Assembly: GCA_030248195.1 (NCBI GenBank)
Contig: JASAND010021064.1
Span: forward strand, 1 to 64,000
DNA length: 64,000 nucleotides
Direction: 5' to 3'
Origin: Trissonchulus latispiculum
Taxonomy: Eukaryota; Nematoda; Enoplea; Enoplida; Ironidae
The translations under genes and the position numbers were made by a program. Under the pieces are notes generated by a model. That model was given only the letters and a program-made list of their open reading frames with translations, was not told the DNA's origin and searched no databases. Positions within the stretch are counted from its first letter, which is position 1. Every line of letters begins with the position of its first letter. This document shows positions 22,871-33,309 of the stretch, in pieces.

Positions 22871-24540
22871 AACATCCGGAAAAACCGCGTTTAAACGTTT
22901 AAACGTTTAAACGTTTAAAAAACCAAAGAAAAAGATTATCACAGGTTACTTGTCTTGTATACAGCTGTGCAGTGGTTTCACTAGGGTACTAACTACTTTT
23001 GTTTGTTCGAATCTCTACGAATCCCGGAGAGATGGAGAGATTTGTGCGCACTATTCGTGGAGATCAAACTATTCCTCATCTGTATTATGCACTCTTCCGA
23101 ACAGTAGTGAGTGACTACTGTAAACAACAAGTAACGGCTAGAACATAAGTCTAACTCATCGTCACAATGCTATAATGCGTCACGATTTATTCCCTGGAGC
23201 TGGTTGCAGGGCAGGCTGGGTAAGCCTAGAGACAGAGCAAAGTTTGTGATGACAGATCGCCTTTGCACTGCTCTGTTAATCATACTCTTATGTATTATGT
23301 ACTCTTGATAATAGACCAAGCAGCCGACAAAAGGCCAACTGAAACTGAAACTGAAAGCAGACAACAGTCGGATTATCCGTCCAGCTGTAAGAATACAACT
23401 AAATTGAAAGTCCTCTCCCCTTAGTCTTAAGACAGAGACTTTCCCCTAACAACCTTAGTAACATAACACCGACACGACCCAATGGGAAAGGTACCTGCGT
23501 CTTTTGTAACCTTCTGTTACAAGGGTCGTAATTAGCCCATTTATGTCATATGATAGCCTGTGCATTGCCCTGAGAAATTAAATTAACCCAACAAACCATG
23601 AACTACGTCTTAGCACGAAGCTCAAACAATCTACAGACACATGGAGCATAACATGGTGGTATTAATGTGAAATCGAAGTTAACATAATGCCTACAGGTTC
23701 AATTTAAAAATAATGCTAACTACCCCCTCTATGCCAGATGAAAGTTTGATAAATTTATTTTGTACCTTCTATGTAGTAGACTCAGTAAATGAGCCTCACT
23801 TCATTGCTCTGACTAAATAAATATTAACGAATTGTTGTCATCTATGCTAAGTTTATTAAAAGTTATGCTTAACAAAGCTATCGATTGCAATCTATTATTT
23901 ATACTTTTATTGTATTCGTTTTGTTGACAAACAAAACGGTGCACTGGAATTATAAAGAAATTAAAATTAAAATAACTAATTAAATTAACTAATTAAATTG
24001 AACTAATTAAAATAACTATTTGGCTCGCACTGATTTAGGAGCAATGAGAACGTTGATAGGGCTTAGTGATTACAAAATTTGCAAATTATGACTCCATCAC
24101 CCAATGGTGAAGTACAAAACCCACATTTGAGTAGTGTTGTTGCCTGGCTGGAACAGGCCTGTCCGGATTGGAAACAAAACCAACCAGTTTGACACCGGCC
24201 GGCTAACAACCCACCCTAATTTTTAGTACCTAATTTTGTCCCATTGGCGTCCTGCCAAAACTGAATATATGAGAGTAACCCACCCAATCCGTTATTATCC
24301 TGATATATTGGCTAACTTTGGTTAGCATTGCCGGCAACTAAAAAGGTTGCTCTTCTCGACGATGTCGTGCCAAACCGTGCGCAGGTCCCCCATTTAACAG
24401 AGTTAACGGTTCGACGATCGCCTGCGGTAGAGCTGCCGAGGTGCGTACATCGCATATGTAACCGCTGATGGACAAATCTCTATCCTTGTGAAATGTCTCA
24501 AGGTACTGCAATAAAGATAATTATTCGGTGTCAGCAATTA
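22871..24540. other. Gene-free stretch
   Basis: 22885-22918 has three GTTTAAAC-type near-palindromic units. 23075-23105 and 23270-23320 hold M1 end motifs. A GAAACTGAAACTG run is at 23339-23357. 24130-24230 is a GGCCGG-containing patch like 12.5-12.6 kb. No gene is supported. Confidence 0.4.
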
Positions 24541-24544
24541 CCAC

Positions 24545-24715
24545 CAGATAGTGGTGTTTCAGAAACTGAAACTGAAACTAGGTTTCAGTTTGTACAGGTT
24601 TCAGTTTTCAGTCACCGAAGCTGAAACTAAAGCTATTTTAGGAGGAGACCTGAAACTGACACTGAAACTAAAATCGGTTACTGAAACAACACTATCACCA
24701 CCACCCATTCAGGAA
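24545..24715. repeat. MITE with (ACTGAA)n interior
   Basis: The left end TAGTGGTGTTTCAG is mirrored by CTGAAACAACACTA at about 24684-24697. The interior is a chain of GAAACTGAAACT / AGTTTCAGTTTC words. The ends resemble hAT-type MITEs, but no convincing 8-bp duplication is seen. Confidence 0.6.
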
Positions 24716-24945
24716 GTGAAATTGAAGATTGAAATTGCAAACGGTTTCCTTCAGTTTCCGAAAATGAATTGACGCGTGCGTTCAGGGTTAAGTTAAAGAT
24801 TAATAAGGTATGCTTGCCTCTCTTAGGTTTTACCGTGTCTCTGATGCAGCCACCGTTTCCATGTAAATTCAGGCCAAAAATAGCACCAAAATCAGAAACT
24901 TTTATTACATAATTTCAATCCGGACAGAAAATTAATGGAAAAAAT

Positions 24946-25182
24946 TTACATATAGATTATACGATTAACCAAATCATCATAGTAATCATCGTCACTCATA
25001 GATGGTGCGCCTCGTTTCACGGAAAATGCGTAAATATCCGTCCAGGACAATCCGGGGGCAATTTCGGCATCGGTCGGAATATTTTCGGGTGTTGCAATCG
25101 GCTGACTTCTCGCCACACCAGCAATTAGAAATGGTAGAAATAGAAGATAATGCATTTTTGTCATCTCGCTTTCATTCAAGTG
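24946..25182 (-). CDS. Small secreted peptide precursor with KR site, unknown family
   Basis: The open frame runs to TAA at 24946. I choose an internal start rather than the first ATG (25224), because a methionine about 20 codons in leads straight into a signal peptide (MHYLLFLPFLIAGVARSQ). After it comes a short acidic propeptide with several prolines, then a dibasic site in AFSVKRGAPS and an acidic tail with DDDYYDD ending RIIYM. That layout (signal, spacer, KR, C-terminal peptide) is what peptide-hormone precursors look like. AATAAA at 24906-24901 lies about 40 nt past the stop. CGTTTTAG just upstream of the 5' untranslated part is a likely 3' splice site, as at the 5.0-kb gene. I do not recognise the peptide. 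Confidence 0.62.
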   Translation of the reverse strand, partial: HLNESEMTKMHYLLFLPFLIAGVARSQPIATPENIPTDAEIAPGLSWTDIYAFSVKRGAPSMSDDDYYDDLVNRIIYM

Positions 25183-25347
25183 TGTATATCCGAGCGAAAT
25201 AGGGAGCACAGATTCTGATTTCACCTAAAACGAAAAAGCAAAACTTGGAATATCGTCGTCTCGCTTTCATTCAAGTGTGTATATCCGAGCGAAATAGGGA
25301 GCACAGATTCTGATTTCACCTAAAACGAAAAAGCAAAACTTGGAATA
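25167..25347. repeat. 90-bp tandem duplication over the 5' part of the peptide gene
   Basis: About 25167-25252 and 25257-25342 are the same sequence, from TCGCTTTCATTCAAG to AACTTGGAATATC, with no difference I can see. The duplicated block holds the putative 3' splice site and 5' untranslated part, so the gene has two equivalent acceptors 90 nt apart. Confidence 0.9.
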
Positions 25348-25399
25348 TCTAAAAAATCTAAAAAAAAATAAAAAACTAAAAACTGAAATGAAAAAATAT

Positions 25400-26230
25400 T
25401 TTGGATGGACCGTGCATGCCATAGATTAATGCGGTTTTGGATGGTGGTCCAAGTCCCCCCCAGCCCAGACGAGGTGCGAACCCGACCGCCGTTGGGGACA
25501 AAATGTAAATAAAAATAGACCAGGGGTAAGCAAAAATGGCCGAAAAATTAGATTTTGCACTGAAACTTTAATACATTTCAGGCTTCCCTGGAATTTTTTA
25601 GTAAAATTTGTTAATTTCGCATCAAAATCGGCCAAAACACTTTTCTTTTTTCCAAAAATTGAAAATTTAGAGAAAAAATTTTAATAATTTTAGCGTGATT
25701 TTTGTGAAAATTTTTGTTAATTTATTGCAAGTCCCCACGAAAATTTCAAAATTTCAGTTCAACGTACAAACCTCCTCAATTTTTTTGGGGCAAGCCCCCT
25801 CCAGGGCCCGAGTCTGTATGTCAGTGCATGGTGCTTAGTCTCAACTCAAAATCGTAATCAAAAGTGAATTGAAAAATCAAAAATGGTAATGAAAAAACCT
25901 TAGCACAATAAAATATGATTTCGTGTTTGTGCCAACTGGTTTCTTGATTACCTCAACACCATTTCCAGCACAAAAAGTATTCTTAGTTTCCATTAGAGCT
26001 TGTTGTCAAAGGCTTTTATTATTTTGCAATAATAAAAGCTTAATCTGACATTTGATATTAACTGAACTGTCACACAAGTAATGAACACCTATCTTGCTTT
26101 GAAAGCAGTAAACGTGAATAAACTTGGCACAGCAAGTTAAAAATAAGTAAAATGAAGTGCTAAGTGAGAGTTTTAAAGAAAATAAAACCAAATGAACACG
26201 ATAACTAAAACCAACTGCTTATAAAGGTGT
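25400..26230. other. Gene-free, family-G-like low-complexity DNA
   Basis: 25400-25815 alternates C-rich patches (CCCCCCAGCCC) with AAAATTT-rich DNA, like the family-G repeats. 25816-26230 is AT-rich with no feature I can name. Confidence 0.4.
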
Positions 26231-26449
26231 TTGCTCCAGTTTCCCATTGTGGAACAGCATTTCGGCGACTTAGCGAGAGTCATACTAGCTATAACTGATG
26301 GGGAGAGACAAATTTGGCGCCCTCATATAGCCTCTAGGTGGATTATCCCGGCAATAGCAACAACAGCTGCTCATGAGCTTAGTCGCAGCGGAATGGACCA
26401 TTTAGAGTATTGCTACTTGCAATCATACACTAACACGGGGTCCGATTCT

Positions 26450-26790
26450 GGGGAGGTCTACCCCCGACCTCGGCGAGGAGCCTACTCTTGAAAAACTCCA
26501 AAATTTTAAGGGGGTCTGCGGGGTCTGCCCCGAAATTAGCAAAACTTGCGAACATTTAACGTTTTTGGCCAAAACTTAGTAAAAAGAACAATTTTTAGCG
26601 ATTTTTAAGAAATTTTTGAAAAAAATCGCTAAAATTTGCTTAAAAATTACCAATTTTTAGTAAAAATCGCTAAGGGGTCTACCCGCTTCTCCTTTCTGGA
26701 CGAAAGGGTCTGCCCTTTTTTCCTTCTCGCTGAGGGGGTCTACCCGTTTTTTGTCGGACTGTGGAGTCTGCACCCCTTTATTCCAGCCCA
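26450..26790. repeat. Repeat family G, fuller copy
   Basis: GGGTCTGCGGGGTCTGCCCC at one side, a body of GCGATTTTT/AAATCGC words, and AGGGGTCTACCCG near the other end. Related to 17.1-17.4 kb in mirrored order. Confidence 0.65.
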
Positions 26791-27275
26791 CATTATCCTA
26801 TGCTTGAAATGGCTTAAGCTACTGCGTAACTATTTATATAATAGCACAGGATGATAACAAAATATAATTTTTATTTTTCGTATTTCTCAGTTACCACTCT
26901 ACTGTAGGCTTAGTTACCACAATATCTTGTCTGCACCGGCACAGGATAACGTGTGAGAAATGGGTATTGCTTCAGTTTCCCCTGACCCGCCCCCACACGG
27001 ACAGATTTTTCGGGTGAAGGGTGGAGCCATTCCATTAAAAAAGGAAAATAGAAAAATTAGTAGGAAAACTTATACTTTAAGCAAATTTTCTCCAAAAAGT
27101 AAGTTTCTACTATTTCATTGGCTATAACATAAAAAGCAACTATTTTTGCTAATTCTGAGGTAGCTAAATTTTGGCCAATCCCTTAAATAAGGGGCGTTAT
27201 TCAGGTATAGACACTTGGTCGAAGTTGAGGTAGACCCCCAAGAATCGTAACAAATGTTAATGTATGCGTGACAGG
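26791..27275. other. Gene-free stretch
   Basis: AT-rich intergenic DNA without a recognisable gene or clear repeat. Confidence 0.4.
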
Positions 27276-28863
27276 TAGGCATGGGCACGGGTCCAAAAAT
27301 TTACCCGAAGCCATATGTCGGGTAATTGCAATACTACCCGGGTACCCGGGTAACCGAGCATTTTCGGGTACCCGAGAAATTTTTAACCCTTTTTCGGACT
27401 TGGCCATTTTGAAATTTAACTTTTGCCGGGGTCTTTATTCACATTGAGCTTAGATTGGATAGATTTTCATTCCTAAGTTATTTTAAAGGAGTTTTGAGGA
27501 CTTAAAGCTGATGCTGATACAGACAACATTGGCTTTTATTTTATAACCGCGCTCAGATCAGCAATTTTTTGAGTTTCGTACCACCGTTGTGCTGCCCGCT
27601 TCCTCTAACCTTCAAATGTTAACAAAGTTTAGAACGCATTTGGATCATAAGAGCAAATCCCCATGACAAGGTTTGGCTAACTTCAACTGCTTGTCTTTGG
27701 AAATAGGAACAAACAGCACAAAAGGCAGCAAACAAGCAAAACCTGCTCGAAGTACTAAGTTTTACGTAGTATATTTTCGTTACCTTTTACGTAATTTCTT
27801 AATGAAACCATGTAAAAAATAAAATATCTTGAATAAAAAACTAATTTTTTGTGATCAGACACTTACACTTTACTGACAACAAATATAAAATTTTAAGCTC
27901 ACTTAGTGCCAGAAAAAGGCATTTGGAATTTTATTTAAAGAAATAAATTGACTTATGTGTTGGATTAGTGTTTAGAGTTTCCATTTACATTAATTTTATA
28001 ATTTTTACCTGAAAACAATTGCTTCTTTCCCATTTCCTTTTTCTCTCTCTGTCCGTTTGGCTGTTGGAGTAACTTTACTAACCGTAAAACTGATGGGAGG
28101 TGAAAGTCCTTTAGAATTTTTGTCAAACGTTTACAAGATATTTATTAAATATTCCTTGAAATAGATTCATTTATTGTGATTACGATCCCACTGTATCCGA
28201 AGAAAGTTAAAGTAACCATCCTCTCAACTTGGATAAACATGTTCAGTCACTAAAGGCGTGCGCATACCAAAGAATCATCCAAAAACTCGTATGCTCAACG
28301 TTTGGTTAAATGAATGTTTCAACAATCTGGGCGCGATTTCTGAGTTCAGAATTCAGTTTAGAAACAGCTAAAGATGACAAAAATTGAAAGCTAATGAGCG
28401 TTGGCAATTAGTGAAGGAAGCTCTTTGGAATTGACGATGTGGCATTAAATAGAATCACTAAACTTTCAAGTTCATATCAGTCACTATTGACACCATCTAA
28501 TGGTTATTATTATTGTTACTTACAGTTGTTACTTACACTAACAACGCAGAGCTGTGGCAAAAGTCACTAATTTGATGCGAACAGTTTGTATCTTGTGAAT
28601 TTTAAGTTTTAATTAATTCATCGACTTCCGCTTATTGCTTGCTCCAACAGGAATTTAAAGAAAACAATTATTAGAGCACGGTAAATTTAATATTTTAAAA
28701 ACAAATCTAAAAACAGAAGATTATAAAATGTTTGAAAATACCAGGACTAATTCCTCTTCCCATTACTTCGTTTTTCTGTTGTAGTATCTTTTTATAGTAT
28801 TAAATTTTATAACAAACTGAAAAAATCTTCGGTGGTTAAACCGACTACCCGTGCCCATGCCTA
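27276..28863. mobile_element. hAT-like DNA transposon remnant, 1.6 kb, no transposase seen
   Basis: A perfect 17-bp inverted end TAGGCATGGGCACGGGT at both sides. The flanking 8-mers GTGACAGG and GTAACCGG agree at six of eight positions, compatible with an old 8-bp target duplication. TAGGGATGGGCA-like ends plus 8-bp duplications are typical of hAT elements. Next to the left end, 27285-27380 contains CCCGGGTACCCGGG and related words. The 1.4-kb interior has no frame over 60 codons, so it is non-autonomous or decayed. Confidence 0.75.
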
Positions 28864-28889
28864 GTAACCGGTATATCTCTTTTATGTGC

Positions 28890-28965
28890 AGTTGACCAAG
28901 AATATATGATAAAGTATGTGACAAGCGTCAAGCTCTCTGTTATCAGCTCAAGGTACATGTTCAGC
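28890..28965. repeat. M1-family fragment
   Basis: Half of an M1 element: AAGAATATATGATAAAG..., GTGACAAGCGTCAAGC, TCTCTGTTATCAGCTC, GGTACATG. The same order occurs at 41.97-42.05 kb. Confidence 0.75.
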
Positions 28966-31130
28966 ACACTATAAATTCTCAAAACCATATCAATCGAATT
29001 AAATGATTTAAAATTTTTATACTGGGCTGCGGAGGGGGGACGTAATCAGATGCTGCGTCGAAGGCAGTATTTTCATCACATGCTCCAAACTGACACCCAG
29101 TGCACTGGTATTATAGAAATTTCGGGTGGGATCACTTCTGGCAAGGACGTGCTTGAAGAGCTCACCAAAAAATTGATGACACTGAAGGACCTTGGTGACC
29201 TCTCAAAACTTCAGAATTCGATGCCCATTTGATACCTCTTTGATCCAATGCCACTACAGATAAGATACGAACCCCCTTCTAGCTTGACACAATTTTAGAG
29301 GCTTGTACCTCAGTTGGCCGAGCGTCAGACTTATAATCAAAAAGTCCTGCTTTTGAATCCCGCCAAATACTTGACTTTTTCTGATTTCATTTACTGAACT
29401 GATATTCTTCTTTCTTCCATACGATAAAGTAAAATCTAGTAATTTGTGCCTAATAAGCAGAAGAAATTATGTAAACGCCTTTTCCTCGCCAAAAGCAAGA
29501 ATGAATAAAATAAGGAAATTAAAGAAATTTCCTATAAAACTAACACCCAACTGCTGTGTTTGTCCAAAGAATTTTTCCCTGGTTACTCGAATTCCTACCT
29601 ATTTCATAACGAAAATGCAAATAATTTAGCTAAAGCAACCATATCATAATCGAAGTTAGCAAACAGCTGTTTCTGCTTCAGAGCCAGCTATAGAAAGGTA
29701 TGGATAAGTAAGAGCAAGTTCCAACAAAATTACATAATTGAGCCCATCTTGATGGCTATAATTTGCTCAACGAAGGCTAATTTTGTTCCTAACAATTGTT
29801 AGAAAATTATATTAATCTCAGGGAAATTATAAATCACACTCAGGCTTCATTTGGCTTAATAAGTCGGCTAAATTACTTCGAAAACTGTGGCTGAATCAAG
29901 TCTGGAAATCCATTTTTTCAGGGACACCCTCTTTAGCGCAAATAAAAAGTGTTGTGGGAAAAGTTCAAGTTCCTTATTTGTTATGAGCATTTTCTATGAG
30001 CTTTCGTCTTAGCCCACCCACACCTTCTAAACTTTTCATTTCTTTCGTTCAATTCAAAAGCTGTAATTTAGATTTTGCTAGAGACAGCCTAAAAATTGTC
30101 AACCTTCAGGGCATTAAGCACAACATAAACACAGATTCTTGGGGGGGGGGGGTCCCCCAGTTAGATCTGCTGACTAAATTGTCCTTGTTCACTAGTCTAT
30201 GGGCGCCTGGAATAAGAAATTTTCTGCTTTACAATTTAGAAAATTTCCTAATGTTTCCTAAATTTAGATTGATTCGGTATTCAATTTTAGATGTATTGAA
30301 AGCTCTAAAAGTCCTTTGAAAACTTTTTCCAAACTATACCTACGTATATACTAACCCTGCGTCTCATCAGACCTTCCAAGAGCATGACTATTGCTGGTAC
30401 AGCAGAACTTTATCCCAAAATTGTGTAACCTGTTTGGAACTCGTAATTCAAGATTTCCACATGTGGCATTTCATCCGGAATGTGCATCACTATCGACGGG
30501 ACTTTTCAAGTAGAGTTAACTTAACTCGATCTTTTTCATGCATGAGTTAAAGGAGGGGACACTCAAGCTTGAATGGAGTTAAGGCGAGCTATAGCAGTTG
30601 TTAATTTTAACTCTACTCTACTCTTCTACTCTACCCTTTCTTGGCTAAAAGGTCCTATGTCATGATATAAAAAAACCCTATAGGACTTCAAGATCAAAAT
30701 GCTGCTACATATGCTGCTTGGCCCTAATAATCCTTTTTTTCGGAAAACTTCCACTATTCATTGTTCCACACATTTTGTTATTGCCTGTAAAAATGAAGAT
30801 TGACATTAATTACATCTTTTGTTCGTCAAAAAACAAAAGTCATAATGCCAGTTTTATGGAAAAAGACAGACAAGATTATTGTAACTGACTGGAAATTTTA
30901 GATGCCCAGCTCAATTTATAGAATTCCCTCACTGGGGGATAATAAAAGATATTTGAATTTAAACGTTTCACTGTTAAGCCAAAAGTCAAATTTGATGGAG
31001 GCTTCTGCTTTCAAGCGACAATCCGTAGCCAGCCCACACTTTAGGCTGTGCTTAACAGCAACCAAACTTTTTTTATCGTATAGTGTTAAATATCAGTGTT
31101 TCACGCGATCTCCGAAAGTTTGACACTAAA
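28966..31130. other. Gene-free stretch with one tRNA-like relic
   Basis: 29302-29375 (plus) resembles a decayed tRNA (CCTCAGTTGGCCGAGCG then TTGAATCCC), probably SINE-derived. A G homopolymer lies at 30141-30150. 30530-30650 has ACTCTACTC words as at 13.7 kb. A 107-codon plus frame across the G run has no domain and is not called. Confidence 0.4.
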
Positions 31131-31136
31131 CTAATG

Positions 31137-31545
31137 TCCCGGGATAGCTGAATGGTAGCGTACACTGCTGGACATCTGAAACTCGGCGATTCGATCCTCT
31201 ACCTAAACACTTATCATCAACTCTAAGCTTAGATGATTGGCCTTTTTGCCACGGGTGCTGTTAAATTGTGGACAATTAGCACTTTTTCCTATGGGCGTCT
31301 ATGGGCGTCTTCAAGCTGGTGGTCCTTAGGAGGGCTGTTGGGATAAGAAACGCTCGGGCAGGCGCACCACACCTGTGTATCCCGGGTCAAATTCACGACC
31401 GCATAAAATGGGCAAAACGTTGCGACCCAAAATTTACCAGCGTCTGTGGCAAGAAAAGGCCAATCATCTCTCCTTAGACATGAAACGCCACGAAGAACAT
31501 ACAGATCAGCTGAACTCCACATCTTTCAATCCTGGTTTCAACATA
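31137..31545 (+). repeat. SINE-A copy with internal insertion
   Basis: The head GGGATAGCTGAATGGTAGCG...GGCGATTCGATCC is followed at 31210-31515 by foreign DNA (including a doubled ATGGGCGTCT), before the SINE tail resumes at CATCTTTCAATCCTGG. Confidence 0.6.
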
Positions 31546-31952
31546 ATAGGATAAATGTGTAGATCTAATCTACTTATGGATGCAAAACCAAACGAAAGAG
31601 GCAGAATATTTTTGCTGTTCAATTGTTGTACCACCAGCCCCCTTCCTAAGTACTGCAGTGAAACTGACAACAAATTCTTTTCAGGACAGTGTCAAGCAGA
31701 GCCAGACGAGTTAAATTTGACCGCGTCCATTTCAGGAAGGATAACACATCGCCTCCAGTTAGTTTTCAAGTTGAACACACATTTTATCATTTTAAGTTTT
31801 AATTTAATTTTAAAAATCATCCAAGAAAGCTGAAACGTCTACAACGCAAACTAACAAGCGCCCTACACCTAAACACAAAAGATTTCTAAGCCTTTTCGCA
31901 AGAAAGTCAAATAGTCACATTCAAATTTTCATTGTTCCTGATTGGCTGGAGA

Positions 31953-33309
31953 TCATTTCGTAATCATTGATCGATGAAACTTTTGGATCTTCGGTGAAAG
32001 AACGCCGTAGAGTTTGGATCGTTTCCCGTAAACAAGATCATAGATTGGCAATTGGTTATCTGAAATAAAATAGACAAAACTCTGAAATAGAAAAGTTAGA
32101 ATCAACATACGAAAAATGTTGTTTAGGAACTCAGAAGCATCCAATTTTGCCAGAAATGTGGGGGGGGGTTAAAATTGACGGACATTTGTCAGTGCAAAAT
32201 CTGTTAACCGTTTTGTAGTTGCAAGCTTGGACTAGTCGTAACTTTATCGTGGTCACTTCTGCTATGCCATAAACGTGGCCTTGAAGCCGAATGGTTAAGG
32301 CGTTGGACTCAGGATCGAAAGTCCAGGTTCGGTTCCCACCTTAGCCATAATGACGTTTCATTGTTCCTTGATCAAGAAACCTGGGCTACAGCTCCGACGG
32401 TCGGATGAGGCGGTAAATTCTTGGGCCCGTGTGCTACCTTGCCAGGGGCAGTGCACGCTAAACCCTTAATCTACTTATCGTCTAGACTTGACGCGGAGTC
32501 CCAGTGGAAAGGCACCCCCACCCTGGGATCAACCAGTACCCTTGCAACAGGACTAACCTACCCCCTGCGAAGGAGAGCTGAGTGCAAACGAATCAAGTAT
32601 ATACTTTAACTGGCCACACTTGCTCCATGATCCCCCTCATCTGCGCCAGAGACCTTGAGCAACGAAAGGTGCTTTGCTCCTCTGCCACGCGCATGAGCAG
32701 TTAATGGAGGAAGGCAACCCAGAGTCGAAAGGCTAAGACTGGTCCCCTCCAGCCTCCCACTGTGTGGAGTGCATTCAGGCAACAGAGCGAGAGTCATACA
32801 GATATGGCTGATGACGTGAAGCATCGGAGTACCTAGATCCTGATCGGCCACCTAATTCGACGACGACGACGACGAGTTTCTCAAAACCTACTGTCACTTT
32901 TTCTCCACTGCTTTCTGACTGATAGAAAGGTCTAGAGGAAACTGTTTCATGTCTGGATAGTTTCAATGTTAATTTAAGATCACTATGAGTTAATAAGTTA
33001 ATAAATTAATTAACAAGTTGATTTGGACTTAGAAACACAGGTATCAATTTTTATTGGAGTTGAAGGATCGGTCAATGGTTGAACTGGTAATTAATTGTAA
33101 TTGTAAAAGTAATTAATTGTTTATCTCCAAATCACAAAATACGTTACTGACTCCTAAGTTTCAACCAATCAAAAGTTTTAAAGGTTAAATTTTTAAAACA
33201 ATGGATTACTTCGCATAATCGGTTCGCTGCTGACAAGAGGCAAGTCAGAAATTAGGACTAATCCAATCAGCACTAAAGTACCGCCAATAAATTTCAGTGA
33301 ATTACTCAT
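31953..33309 (-). CDS. Two-exon peptide precursor with an amidation-type GKR site, about 69 aa (predicted)
   Basis: Exon 1 (33309-33210) encodes a signal peptide (SLKFIGGTLVLIGLVLIS, likely cut after LVSS) and ends in phase 1 before the donor GTAATC. Exon 2 (32059-31953) follows the strong acceptor TTTTATTTCAG, and its phase fits exactly. It encodes QLPIYDLVYGKRSKLYGV and about 18 more residues, then TGA. GKR after a short peptide is the classic signal for proprotein cleavage followed by C-terminal amidation, so a product like QLPIYDLVY-amide is a reasonable inference. The 1150-nt intron contains a SINE (32.28-32.88 kb), which explains its length. Cautions: the donor is moderate, exon 1 also reads to a nearby stop if unspliced, and no poly(A) signal was found close by. 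The family is not recognised. Confidence 0.5.
32277..32880 (+). repeat. tRNA-derived SINE, family C, ending in a (GAC)n tail
   Basis: A tRNA(Ser/Leu)-like head (CCGAATGGTTAAGGCG, then GGTTCGGTTCCCACC) is followed by a roughly 500-bp body and a CGACGACGACGACGA tail at 32858-32874. It is inserted in the intron of the GKR peptide gene, in the opposite orientation. The acceptor stem no longer pairs, so it is not a tRNA gene. Confidence 0.7.

Noticed and set aside
32277..32346. tRNA-Ser or tRNA-Leu gene
   Set aside because: The acceptor ends do not pair, and a long SINE body with a GAC tail follows.
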